Assembly: GCA_903915535.1 (NCBI GenBank)
Contig: CAIWTJ010000265.1
Location: 1 to 63,270 of the forward strand
DNA: 63,270 nt
DNA from: Enhydrobacter aerosaccus
Lineage (GTDB): Bacteria > Pseudomonadota > Alphaproteobacteria > Reyranellales > Reyranellaceae
Direction: 5' to 3'
Shown here one piece after another: positions 54,948 to 63,226 of this stretch. The notes under the pieces were generated by a model that saw only the letters and a program-made list of their open reading frames with translations, did not search any database and was not told the origin of the DNA. The position numbers and the translations under genes were made by a program. Positions within the stretch are counted from its first letter, which is position 1. The number at the start of each line of letters is the position of its first letter.

Positions 54948-55988
54948 ATGACGATCTCGACATGGACGCGCCGCGCGCTTTGCCTGGGCATTGCCGCGGC
55001 TTCGCTCGCCGCCGCGCCGGCCTTCGCGCAGAAGACCAAGCTCACGGTCTACACGGCGCTGGAGAACGACCAGCTCGGTCCGTTCAAGAAGGCTTTCGAA
55101 GCCGACAATCCCACGATCGAAATCGCCTGGGTGCGTGATTCGACGGGCGTGGTCGCGGCCAAGCTGATGGCCGAGAAGGACAATCCCCGCGCCGACATCA
55201 TCTGGGGCCTCGCCGCGTCGAACGTCGGCCTGATGGCGCAGATGGGCATGCTCGAACCCTACACGCCGCCCGGCGCCAAGGACCTGAAGCCGCTCTTCCG
55301 CAGCGGCAAGACGCCCGACACCTGGGTCGGCATGGACGCCTATCTCTCGGTCGTGTGCTTCAACACGGCGGAAGCGGAGAAGGGCAAGAAGCCCAAGCCC
55401 GCGACCTGGGCCGATCTCATCAAGCCCGACTACAAGGACTCGATCGTGATGCCGAACCCGGCGTCGTCGGGCACCGGCTATCTCACGGTCGCGGCCTGGC
55501 TGCAGATCATGGGCGAGGAAGCCGGCTGGAAATACATGGACGCGCTGCACCAGAACATCGCGCAGTACATCCACTCGGGCTCGGCGCCCTGCGTGCAGGC
55601 GGCCAAAGGCGAGCGCATGATCGGCATCGGCCTCGACACGCGCGGCGCTTCGGAGAAGACCAAGGGCGCACCGCTCGACATCATCGTGCCCAAGGAAGGT
55701 CTGGGCTGGGAACTCGAGGTCACCGCGATCGTGAAGGGCACGAAGAACCTCGACGCCGCGAAGAAGCTCGCCGATTGGGCCGCGACCAAGAAGGCCAACG
55801 AGCTCTATGCCGACACCTATCCGATCGTGGCGCTGGCGGGCGTCGCCAAGATGCCGGCGAACTATCCCGCGGATGGCGAGAAGGCGATGATCAAGAACGA
55901 CGTCGAATGGATGTCGAAGAACCGCGACCGGATCCTGGCGGAGTGGACCAAGCGCTACGACGGAAAGTCGGCTCCGAAGGCCAAGTGA
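54948..55988 (+). CDS. 2-aminoethylphosphonate ABC transporter substrate-binding protein
   Basis: A 346-residue periplasmic binding protein of the family found with 2-aminoethylphosphonate importers (PhnS2 group, Fe3+-like fold). The signal is residues 1-27 (TRRALCLGIAAASLAAAPAFAQ, cleaved after AFA). The mature start KTKLTVYTALENDQLGPFKKAFEADNP, then WVRDSTGVVAAKLMAEKDNPRADIIWGLAAS, with C-terminal KKANELYADTYPIVAL, are characteristic. The two transport genes follow at 13 bp and by overlap. Confidence 0.87.
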   Translation: MTISTWTRRALCLGIAAASLAAAPAFAQKTKLTVYTALENDQLGPFKKAFEADNPTIEIAWVRDSTGVVAAKLMAEKDNPRADIIWGLAASNVGLMAQMGMLEPYTPPGAKDLKPLFRSGKTPDTWVGMDAYLSVVCFNTAEAEKGKKPKPATWADLIKPDYKDSIVMPNPASSGTGYLTVAAWLQIMGEEAGWKYMDALHQNIAQYIHSGSAPCVQAAKGERMIGIGLDTRGASEKTKGAPLDIIVPKEGLGWELEVTAIVKGTKNLDAAKKLADWAATKKANELYADTYPIVALAGVAKMPANYPADGEKAMIKNDVEWMSKNRDRILAEWTKRYDGKSAPKAK

Positions 55989-56008
55989 GCTTATAGGCCA
56001 AGTGAGCT
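55978..56008 (+). repeat. 14-bp tandem duplication at the binding-protein stop / ATPase start
   Basis: AGGCCAAGTGAGCT occurs at 55978-55991 and 55995-56008, period 17. The first copy's GTGA holds the binding-protein stop (TGA 55986-55988); the second copy's GTGA holds the ATPase start (GTG 56002). The ancestral arrangement was probably a 4-bp GTGA overlap, as still seen at the next junction (57057-57060). Confidence 0.8.
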
Positions 56009-57060
56009 ATCTCGAAGTCCGGAACCTCACCAAGTGTTTCGGGGACTTTACCGCCCTCCGCGATGTCTCGCTCGACGTCGCGGAGGGTGAGTTCGTCTGC
56101 TTCCTCGGTCCCTCGGGCTGCGGCAAAACCACGTTGCTGCGCGCCATCGCCGGGCTCGAGCCGCAAAGCTCGGGCACGATCCGGCAGAAGGGCAGGGATG
56201 TCTCGTCCCTGCCGCCTGCGCAGCGCGATTTCGGCATCGTCTTCCAGTCCTACGCACTCTTTCCCAACCTGACGGTCGCCGACAATGTCGGTTACGGCCT
56301 CGCGAGCCGCCGCCGGAAGCGCGCCGAGATCGCCGCGCGCGTCACGGAGTTGCTGAGCCTGGTCGGCATGCCGGACGCCGGCGTCAAATATCCCGCGCAA
56401 CTCTCGGGCGGCCAGCAGCAGCGCGTGGCGCTGGCGCGTGCGCTCGCGACGTCGCCGGGATTGCTGCTGCTCGACGAGCCCCTGTCGGCGCTCGATGCCC
56501 GCGTCCGTGTGCGGTTGCGTCACGAGATCAAGACGCTGCAGCGCCGCCTGGGCGTCACGACGATCATGGTGACCCACGACCAGGAAGAGGCGCTCACCAT
56601 GGCCGACCGGATCGTGGTGATGAACCACGGCGTGATCGAGCAGGTCGGCACGCCGCAGGACATCTATCGCGCGCCCGCGACCGCCTTCGTCGCCGATTTC
56701 GTGGGGGCCATGAACTTCCTCGACGGCACGCTCGAAGCGCCCGACCGAGTTCGCATCGGCTCCGTCTCCCTGGCGTGCCAGGCGCAGGACGGATTGAAAC
56801 AGGGGGCGGGCGTGCGGCTCTGCATCCGGCCCGAGGACGTTCGCGTTCGCGACCTGCCGGTCGGCGCCGCGAACCGCTTGACGGTGAAGGTGAAGGAGCT
56901 CGATTTCGTCGGCGCATTCTGCCGGGCCTCCCTCGAGGCGGGCGACATCGCGCTGATGGCCGACTTCTCCAGCAACCTCATCCGCGATCTGGGCGTGACC
57001 ATGGGCGGCACGCTCGACGTGGCCCTGCCGCCCGATCGCCTCAGGATCTTCGCCGCGTGA
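56002..57060 (+). CDS. 2-aminoethylphosphonate ABC transporter ATPase
   Basis: A 352-residue importer ATPase. Walker A LGPSGCGKTTLLRAIAG (about residues 33-49), signature [16 protein letters not shown], Walker B LLLLDEPLSALDARVR, switch HDQEEAL. A C-terminal TOBE-like domain (about 260-350) ends LDVALPPDRLRIFAA. The group fits PhnT2. Start GTG at 56002 comes from the duplicated GTGA. Its stop overlaps the permease start by 4 bp (GTGA). Confidence 0.88.
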   Translation: MSYLEVRNLTKCFGDFTALRDVSLDVAEGEFVCFLGPSGCGKTTLLRAIAGLEPQSSGTIRQKGRDVSSLPPAQRDFGIVFQSYALFPNLTVADNVGYGLASRRRKRAEIAARVTELLSLVGMPDAGVKYPAQLSGGQQQRVALARALATSPGLLLLDEPLSALDARVRVRLRHEIKTLQRRLGVTTIMVTHDQEEALTMADRIVVMNHGVIEQVGTPQDIYRAPATAFVADFVGAMNFLDGTLEAPDRVRIGSVSLACQAQDGLKQGAGVRLCIRPEDVRVRDLPVGAANRLTVKVKELDFVGAFCRASLEAGDIALMADFSSNLIRDLGVTMGGTLDVALPPDRLRIFAA

Positions 57061-58742
57061 GCCTCGCGATCGCGACCGGCACGATCCGCGCGTCACGCGA
57101 AGACCTCCTGATGCGCGCGGGCGTGGTCGCCGTCGTTGCGATCCTGCTGCTGATGGTCGGCCTGCCGCTCTGGGCGTTGCTGGCCAAGGGATTCGAGGAT
57201 GCCGACGGCCGCTTCGTGGGCCTTGCCAACTATGCGGCCTATTTCGCGACGCCGGCGTTGTTCAATTCGGCGCTCAACAGTTTCGAGGTCGCCGCGATCA
57301 CCACGCTGGTCGTCGTGCCGCTCGCGTTCCTCTACGCCTATGCGCTGACGCGCACCGTGCTGCCGCTGCGCTGGCTGTTCCAGGGCATCGCACTGATCCC
57401 GATCTTCGCGCCCTCGCTGCTGCCCGGGCTGGCGTTGATCTATCTTTTTGGCACGCAAGGTTTCTTCAAGGCGCTGGTCGGCGGCCAGATCTACGGCATC
57501 AAGGGCATCGTCATCGCCCAGGTCTTCTACTGCTTCCCGCACGCCGTGCTGATCCTGACGACGGCGCTGCGCACCGCCGACGCGCGGCTCTACGAGGCGG
57601 CCGATGCGCTGGGCGCCTCGAAGCTGCGGGTCTTCTTCACCGTCACCCTGCCCGGCGCAAAATACGGCGTCGTGAGCGCCGCCATGGTGGTGTTCACCCT
57701 GGTGATCACCGACTTCGGCGTCGCAAAGGTGATCGGCGGCAATTTCAACGTGCTGGCGACCGACGTCTACAAGCAGGTGATCGGCCAGCAGAACTTCTCG
57801 ATGGGCGCGGTGGTGGGCATGGTGCTGCTGGCGCCGGCGGCACTGGCCTTCGCCGTCGACCGGCTGGTGCAGAGGAAGCAGGTGGCGCTGCTGACGGCGC
57901 GCGCCGTGCCGCTGGAGCCGCGGCCGAAATTCGCCCGCGATGCGTTCTTCACGCTGTTCTGCGTGATCGTCTCGCTCTTCATTCTCGCGATCATCGGCAT
58001 GGCGGCTTGGGGCTCGCTGATCAAGTACTGGCCGTACAATCTCAGCCTGACCTGGGCCAACTACGACTTCGAGAAGGTCGATGCCAATGGCTGGGATTCG
58101 CTGCTGAACTCGATACGCATGGCCGTGGGCGCCGCGATCTTCGGCACGGCACTGATGTTCGTGGGCGCCTGGCTCACCGAGAAGACGAGGGGCTTCGGGG
58201 CCGTGCGCGGGCTGGTGCAGCTTCTCGCGTTCCTGCCGATGGCGGTGCCCGGACTCGTATTGGGACTTGGCTACATCTTCTTCTTCAACGCGCGGAACAA
58301 TCCCCTCAATTTTCTCTACGCCACGATGGCGATCCTCGTGATCAATTCGGTGGCGCACTTCTACACGGTGGGGCATCTCACGGCCGCCACGGCCCTGAAG
58401 CAGATCGATCCCGAGTTCGAGGCGGTGTCGGCCTCGCTCAAGGTGCCGGTGTGGCGCACGTTCCTGCGGGTGACGGTGCCGATCTGCCTGCCCGCGATCC
58501 TCGACATCGCGATCTACCTGTTCGTGAACGCGATGACGACCGTGTCGTCGGTGATCTTCCTCTATTCGCCCGACACCAAGCTCGCCTCCGTGGCGGCCCT
58601 CAACATCGAGGAGGCGGGCACGACGGCGGCGGCCGCCGCGCTCTGCCTCGTGATTGTGGGAATCTCGGCCACCGTGAAGGGCCTGCACCTCCTGGCGGAC
58701 CGCTTCCTGTTCGACCGGCTGCAGCGCTGGCGCAGGCGCTAG
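57057..58742 (+). CDS. 2-aminoethylphosphonate ABC transporter permease (fused double permease)
   Basis: A 561-residue protein with about 12 helices, made of two BPD-transporter permease halves. The first has the EAA loop EAADALGASKLRVFFTVTLPGAK (about 180-202), the second EAVSASLKVPVWRTFLRVTVPICLPAIL (about 456-483). This fused form is the PhnV2 type. The GTG at 57057 overlaps the ATPase stop by 4 bp. The next gene starts one base after its stop. Confidence 0.88.
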   Translation: MSLAIATGTIRASREDLLMRAGVVAVVAILLLMVGLPLWALLAKGFEDADGRFVGLANYAAYFATPALFNSALNSFEVAAITTLVVVPLAFLYAYALTRTVLPLRWLFQGIALIPIFAPSLLPGLALIYLFGTQGFFKALVGGQIYGIKGIVIAQVFYCFPHAVLILTTALRTADARLYEAADALGASKLRVFFTVTLPGAKYGVVSAAMVVFTLVITDFGVAKVIGGNFNVLATDVYKQVIGQQNFSMGAVVGMVLLAPAALAFAVDRLVQRKQVALLTARAVPLEPRPKFARDAFFTLFCVIVSLFILAIIGMAAWGSLIKYWPYNLSLTWANYDFEKVDANGWDSLLNSIRMAVGAAIFGTALMFVGAWLTEKTRGFGAVRGLVQLLAFLPMAVPGLVLGLGYIFFFNARNNPLNFLYATMAILVINSVAHFYTVGHLTAATALKQIDPEFEAVSASLKVPVWRTFLRVTVPICLPAILDIAIYLFVNAMTTVSSVIFLYSPDTKLASVAALNIEEAGTTAAAAALCLVIVGISATVKGLHLLADRFLFDRLQRWRRR

Positions 58743-58743
58743 C

Positions 58744-59436
58744 ATGACGACCGTGCTCGAGATCCTGGCCGGGCTGTTGCCGGGCTACGCCCTCGCCTCG
58801 TTCACCGAGTCGGTGATGCACGAATACGTTGCCGACGCGTCACCGAAGATCGTGGCGGGCTGGCGGCGTTATCCTCGCTTGTTCCAGAAGCTGATCAATA
58901 CGCATTTCGGGCACCACGTCGTCCATCATCATCAGACCTATCTGACGACGCACGTGCGGCAGTTCGAGACGCCCTGTCATCGCAGCCGTGTGACGGGCTT
59001 CCTGATACGACGGGGACGGTACGGCCGGATTCTGGTCGCGAGCGACTTTGGCCTTCGCCTGCTGCCGTCCGGAGTGCTTTTTCACATTCTGCCGCTGGCG
59101 CCGGCGGCCGCGGCCTTGTGGCTGACGGCGCCGTCTCCCACGTCGTTGGCGGCGACAGTCACGTTCACTCTGCCGGCGCTGTTCAGCCACGCGGTGCATC
59201 CGTTTCTGCACATGCCTTTCTCGCAGGCGCAGAGTGCCGCGCCACCGCTGATGGCGCTGTTTCTGAGGACGGCATACGGGCGCGCGCTGTATCGCAACCA
59301 CTTCCTGCATCACCACTATGGCGGCGTCAGCAACTTCAACCTGGTGCTCGGAGGCGATGTACTGCGGCGGAAGTGCCGCCGCGCCGATGCCGCCGCCCTG
59401 CGCGCGATGCGGGACGTCGGCATGCCTCTCGCCTAG
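58744..59436 (+). CDS. Histidine-rich membrane hydroxylase-like protein
   Basis: A 230-residue protein with two or more hydrophobic stretches (about 5-20, 98-150) and clustered histidines: MHEYV, HFGHHVVHHHQTY, HAVHPFLH and RNHFLHHHYGG. The set recalls the eight-histidine di-iron site of the fatty-acid hydroxylase/sterol desaturase superfamily, and NHFLHHHYGGVSNFNLVLGGD is close to that family's C-terminal HHxxHH-type text. The substrate is unknown. Encoded one base after the phosphonate permease, so co-transcribed. A short stem-loop (59431-59437 with 59454-59460) overlaps its stop. Confidence 0.7.
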   Translation: MTTVLEILAGLLPGYALASFTESVMHEYVADASPKIVAGWRRYPRLFQKLINTHFGHHVVHHHQTYLTTHVRQFETPCHRSRVTGFLIRRGRYGRILVASDFGLRLLPSGVLFHILPLAPAAAALWLTAPSPTSLAATVTFTLPALFSHAVHPFLHMPFSQAQSAAPPLMALFLRTAYGRALYRNHFLHHHYGGVSNFNLVLGGDVLRRKCRRADAAALRAMRDVGMPLA

Positions 59437-59463
59437 CCTTTCCGGGAGCAACTGCTAGGCTTT
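59431..59463 (+). other. Stem-loop over the hydroxylase stop codon
   Basis: GCCTAGC (59431-59437) pairs with GCTAGGC (59454-59460); the stop TAG lies in the left arm and only TTT follows the right arm. It could be a weak terminator or an mRNA processing point between the hydroxylase gene and the hydrolase gene. Confidence 0.4.
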
Positions 59464-59487
59464 GCCGATCAAAGGAGAGGGAAAACA

Positions 59488-60549
59488 ATGAACCGCCTGC
59501 ACGCCGCGATCGCGACGATCTTCACGCTGCTGTCGGGTCCGGCCATCGCCGCCGACTATCCCAAACCGCAGGAAGGCGACTGGACGGCAAAGGCCTTCAG
59601 GCTGCACACCGGCGAGACCTTGCCGGAGGTGCGGCTGCACTACACGACCATCGGCGATTCCAAGGGCGAGCCGGTGCTCATGCTGCACGGCTCCTCGCAA
59701 TCCGGAACGGCGCTGCTCAACGCAGGGTTCGCGGGGGAACTGTTCGGGCCGGGCCAGCCACTCGATGCAGCGAAGTACTTCATCATCCTTCCCGACGCGC
59801 TGGGTCACGGCAAGTCGTCCAAGCCCTCGGACGGGCTGAAGGCCAAGTTCCCGAAATACGACTATGCCGACATGGTCGACGCGCATTATCGCCTGCTGAC
59901 CGAGGGCATGGGCGTCAAGCATGTCCGCGTCGTCATGGGCAATTCGATGGGCGGGATGCACACCTGGCTGTGGGGCGAGAAGTATCCCGATTTCATGGAC
60001 GCGCTGGTGCCGATGGCCAGCCAGCCGACGCCGATGTCGGCGCGGAACTGGATGATGCGCCGCCTGATCATCGACTCGGTGAAGAACGATCCCGACTGGC
60101 ACGACGGCAACTACACGACCCAGCCGAAGAACGTGAAAGCCGCCGCCGTGTTCTACGGAATCGCCACCTCGGGCGGGACGCTCGCGTATTCGAAGCTCGC
60201 GCCCACGCGCGCGGCCGCCGACAAGATGCTCGACGACCGGCTTAACGCGCCGTTCACGGCCGACGCCAACGACTACATGTACCAGTGGGAAGCCTCGGGC
60301 GATTACGACCCGACGCCCGATCTGGCGAAGATCAAGGCCAAGGTCCTCGCGATCAATGCCGCGGACGACGAGCGCAATCCGCCCGAGACCGGCCTCACCG
60401 AGGCCGCGCTGAAGCAGATCAGGGATGCGAAGCTCTACCTGATTCCCGCGAGCACCGAGACGCGAGGTCATGGTACGACGGGCAATGCGAAGTTCTACGC
60501 CACGCAGCTCTCCGACTTTCTGCGGGGTCTGCCTGCACCCGCGCGGTAA
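59488..60549 (+). CDS. Exported alpha/beta hydrolase, MetX-like
   Basis: A 353-residue protein with a cleavable signal (residues 1-22, MNRLHAAIATIFTLLSGPAIAADYP). The body resembles homoserine O-acetyltransferase-like hydrolases: LHYTTIGDSKGEPVLMLHGSS, DALGHGKSSKPSDGL, the nucleophile GNSMGGMHTW (about 150-155), an acid in NAADDERNPPE and a His in TRGHGTTGNA. True MetX is cytoplasmic, so this is more likely a periplasmic esterase or hydrolase. SD GGAGAGGG precedes the ATG; the next gene follows directly. Confidence 0.82.
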   Translation: MNRLHAAIATIFTLLSGPAIAADYPKPQEGDWTAKAFRLHTGETLPEVRLHYTTIGDSKGEPVLMLHGSSQSGTALLNAGFAGELFGPGQPLDAAKYFIILPDALGHGKSSKPSDGLKAKFPKYDYADMVDAHYRLLTEGMGVKHVRVVMGNSMGGMHTWLWGEKYPDFMDALVPMASQPTPMSARNWMMRRLIIDSVKNDPDWHDGNYTTQPKNVKAAAVFYGIATSGGTLAYSKLAPTRAAADKMLDDRLNAPFTADANDYMYQWEASGDYDPTPDLAKIKAKVLAINAADDERNPPETGLTEAALKQIRDAKLYLIPASTETRGHGTTGNAKFYATQLSDFLRGLPAPAR

Positions 60550-61689
60550 ATGAACCGCGTCGTCATCATTGGTGGCGGCGCGATGGGGTCGTCAGTCGCC
60601 TGGCACCTCGCGGGCGATCCGGATTGCTCGGGTACCGTCACCGTCATCGAGCGCGATCCGACCTACGCGACGGCATCGTCGTCGCTGTCGGCGAGTTCGA
60701 TCCGGCAACAATTCTCGACGCCGCTCAATATCCACCTCTCGCGTTACGGCGTCGGCTTCCTGCGACGTGCGCCGGAGCTGCTGGGCATCGATCTCGGGTT
60801 GAAGGAGCCTGGGTATCTCTTTCTCGCGTCGTCGGCGGGCGAGGCCGTGCTGCGGGCGAACAACGCGGTCCAGCGCGGCGAGGGGTGCGCGGTTGACCTT
60901 TTCGATCCTGCGGCATTGGTCGCCCGGTTTCCGTCGCTGTCGGCGGAGGGAATCGTGCTCGCCTCGCACGGCACGGCCAACGAAGGCTGGTTCGACGGGC
61001 CGGCGCTGATGCAGGCGTTCCGCCGCAAGGCGATCGAGCGGGGCGCGACCTATGTCGCCGACGAGGTGGTGGGGCTGTCGCCGCATGCCGTCACGCTGAA
61101 GTCGGGCTCTCGGATCGAGGCCGACACGATCGTGATCGCGGCCGGTCCGCAATCGGGCGAGGTCGCGGCGCTGGCAGGCATAGCGCTGCCGGTCGAGCCG
61201 CGCCGGCGCTCGGTGTTCGTCTTCGATTGCCGGGAGAAGCTGCCGTTGCTGCCGCTCACCATCGATCCTTCGGGCGTGTGGTTCCGGCCCGAGGGGCGCT
61301 TCTATCTCGCAGGCACGTCGCCGGCAGAGGGCAACGATCCGCCCGGTGCGCCGCTCGAGGTGCAACATCAGGAGTGGGACGAGCTGGTCTGGCCGGCGCT
61401 GGCGGCAAGGGTCCCGGCGTTCGAGGCGGCCAAGGTGGTGAATTCCTGGGCGGGCCACTACGAGTACAACACCTTCGACCAGAACGGCATTGTCGGCCGC
61501 CATCCGGGGCACGAGAGCATCGTCTTCGCCACGGGCTTTTCCGGCCACGGCATCCAGCAGTCGCCGGCCGTGGGCCGCGCGGTGGCCGAGTTGATCGTGC
61601 ACGGCAACTATCGAACCCTAGATCTATTGCCGTTCGCCTATGAGCGGATATCCGCAGGGCGGCCTGTGCGGGAGCTCAACGTGGTGTGA
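60550..61689 (+). CDS. FAD-dependent oxidoreductase, DAO family
   Basis: A 379-residue D-amino-acid/glycine-oxidase-like protein. The FAD motif is VVIIGGGAMGSSVAWHLAGDP (residues 3-23). The middle has DTIVIAAGPQSGEVAALAGIALPVEPRRRSVFVFD, and the C-terminus NGIVGRHPGHESIVFATGFSGHGIQQSPAVGRAVAELI. No GcvT domain. It should oxidise a primary or secondary amine with O2 or a quinone. Starts exactly at the preceding stop. In a phosphonate operon it could act on an N-alkyl aminophosphonate, but that is inference. Confidence 0.87.
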   Translation: MNRVVIIGGGAMGSSVAWHLAGDPDCSGTVTVIERDPTYATASSSLSASSIRQQFSTPLNIHLSRYGVGFLRRAPELLGIDLGLKEPGYLFLASSAGEAVLRANNAVQRGEGCAVDLFDPAALVARFPSLSAEGIVLASHGTANEGWFDGPALMQAFRRKAIERGATYVADEVVGLSPHAVTLKSGSRIEADTIVIAAGPQSGEVAALAGIALPVEPRRRSVFVFDCREKLPLLPLTIDPSGVWFRPEGRFYLAGTSPAEGNDPPGAPLEVQHQEWDELVWPALAARVPAFEAAKVVNSWAGHYEYNTFDQNGIVGRHPGHESIVFATGFSGHGIQQSPAVGRAVAELIVHGNYRTLDLLPFAYERISAGRPVRELNVV

Positions 61690-61718
61690 TAGGCTGGGGC
61701 GTTCCACAGGAGAGTGCC

Positions 61719-63050
61719 GTGCCCGATCAGCCGTTGGTGAATTCAGACCTGCAATCCGCGCTCACCGAAGTCCGCCAGGCCTATATCGACCGCAATCCCA
61801 AGAGCTTCGCGCGCCAGCAGGAGGCGCTGCAGGCGATGCCCGGCGGCAACACGCGCACGACGCTCCACAATTCGCCGTTCCCGCTTACCGTCGTGAAGGG
61901 CGAGGGGTGCCGGCTGTGGGACGTCGACGGCCACGAGTACATCGACGTGCTGGGCGAATATACCGCCGGCATCTACGGCCACTCGCACCCCGTGATCCGC
62001 AAGGCGATCGACAAGGCGCTGGACCACGGCTGGAACTTCGCCGGCCGCAACGAGAACGAGGGCAAGCTCGCCAGGATGATCGTCGACCGCATGCCGTCGA
62101 TCGACCTGGTGCGCTTCACCAACTCCGGCACCGAGGGCAACGTGATGGCGCTCGCGGGCGCCAAGGTCTTCGCCCAGCGCAGGGGCCGCAAGCACGCCAA
62201 GAAGGTCATGGTCTTCCACGGCGGCTATCACGGCGGCGTCCTCTACTTCGTGTCGGGCGGCAGTCCGGTGAACATGCCCTACGAATATATCGTGGGCCCC
62301 TACAACGACGTGGACGGCGCGCGCGAACTGCTGCGCCAGCACGCGCAGGAAATCTTCGCCGTGCTGGTGGAGCCGATGCAGGGCAGCCACGGCTGCCTGC
62401 CGGGCGATCCCGAGTTCCTCCACATGCTGCGCAAGGAGACCTGGAGCCACGATATCACGCTGATCTTCGACGAGGTCATGACCTCGCGCCTGTCGGCGGG
62501 CGGCCTGCAGGCCAAGCTCGGCGTGATCCCGGACATGACGACGCTCGGCAAGTACATCGGCGGCGGCATGTCGTTCGGCGCCTTTGGCGGCAAGCGCGAG
62601 ATCATGGAGCTGTTCGACCCGACCAAGCCCGACTCGTTGCCGCACGCCGGCACGTTCAACAACAACGTGCTCACCATGGCGGCGGGTGCTGCGGGCTACG
62701 GCGAGGTCTATACGCCCGCGGCGGCCGATGAGCTGAACGCGCGCGGCGACAAGATCCGCGAGCGGCTGAACGCGATCTGCCGGAAGGCCGACGTGGCGTT
62801 CCAGTTCTCCGGCATCGGCTCGATGATGACGGCGCACGCCACCCGGCGGCCGATCAAGACGGCGGCCGACATCGCTTCGTCGAACCAGGACGTGAAGGAG
62901 CTGTTCTACTTCGACATGGCGGCCGCGGGCATCTGGATCGCCCGGCGCGGCTTCGTGGCGCTCAACATCATGATCGGCGACGCCGAAGCCGATCGCTTCG
63001 TGGGCGCCGTCGAGGAGTTCGTGTCGGCGCGCAAGGCGCTCCTGAAGTGA
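61719..63050 (+). CDS. Class III PLP-dependent enzyme (HemL-like aminotransferase family)
   Basis: A 443-residue class III PLP enzyme. MPGGNTRTTLHNSPFPL and WDVDGHEYIDVLGEYTAGIYGHSHPVI resemble glutamate-1-semialdehyde aminomutase-like proteins. RFTNSGTEGNVMAL is the PLP phosphate loop, LIFDEVMTSRLS holds the PLP Asp, and TTLGKYIGGGMSFGAFGG the Schiff-base Lys. Position far from haem genes argues against HemL; family relatives include aminotransferases and PLP lyases. The GTG at 61719 with SD AGGAG at 61708-61712 is preferred over an in-frame GTG at 61686 inside the upstream gene. Confidence 0.85.
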   Translation: MPDQPLVNSDLQSALTEVRQAYIDRNPKSFARQQEALQAMPGGNTRTTLHNSPFPLTVVKGEGCRLWDVDGHEYIDVLGEYTAGIYGHSHPVIRKAIDKALDHGWNFAGRNENEGKLARMIVDRMPSIDLVRFTNSGTEGNVMALAGAKVFAQRRGRKHAKKVMVFHGGYHGGVLYFVSGGSPVNMPYEYIVGPYNDVDGARELLRQHAQEIFAVLVEPMQGSHGCLPGDPEFLHMLRKETWSHDITLIFDEVMTSRLSAGGLQAKLGVIPDMTTLGKYIGGGMSFGAFGGKREIMELFDPTKPDSLPHAGTFNNNVLTMAAGAAGYGEVYTPAAADELNARGDKIRERLNAICRKADVAFQFSGIGSMMTAHATRRPIKTAADIASSNQDVKELFYFDMAAAGIWIARRGFVALNIMIGDAEADRFVGAVEEFVSARKALLK

Positions 63051-63067
63051 TCATGGTCTTCCGGACC

Positions 63068-63084
63068 GCGAGCCTCCGGCTCGC
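63068..63084. other. Short perfect stem-loop after the PLP-enzyme gene
   Basis: GCGAGCC (63068-63074) pairs with GGCTCGC (63078-63084) around TCC, 18 bp after the stop. No T-tract follows. It may be a Rho-dependent end structure or part of a dispersed repeat. Further downstream GCGCGCG/CGCGCGC (near 63129-63148) is another GC stem. Between 63051 and 63226 I see no gene. Confidence 0.4.
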
Positions 63085-63226
63085 TCATCGTCGCAAGGGC
63101 AAAAAGTGCGGCGATCCGTTTGAGCATGAGCGCGCGAGGACGCGCGCGGTCCAAAAGAGCTTGAGCCTCAAGTACTTGAAAATGCTGAATTCATTTCGAG
63201 TCAGACTCTCAGCGTGAGGTGGTGGT

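Noticed and set aside
61719-63050. hemL (glutamate-1-semialdehyde aminomutase)
   Set aside because: The resemblance is to the wider class III family and the context is catabolic; nothing links it to haem synthesis.
63160-63178. Small overlapping palindromes (CTTGAGCCTCAAG, CAAGTACTTG)
   Set aside because: They are short and lie in a gene-free edge without a nearby start, so no function can be argued.
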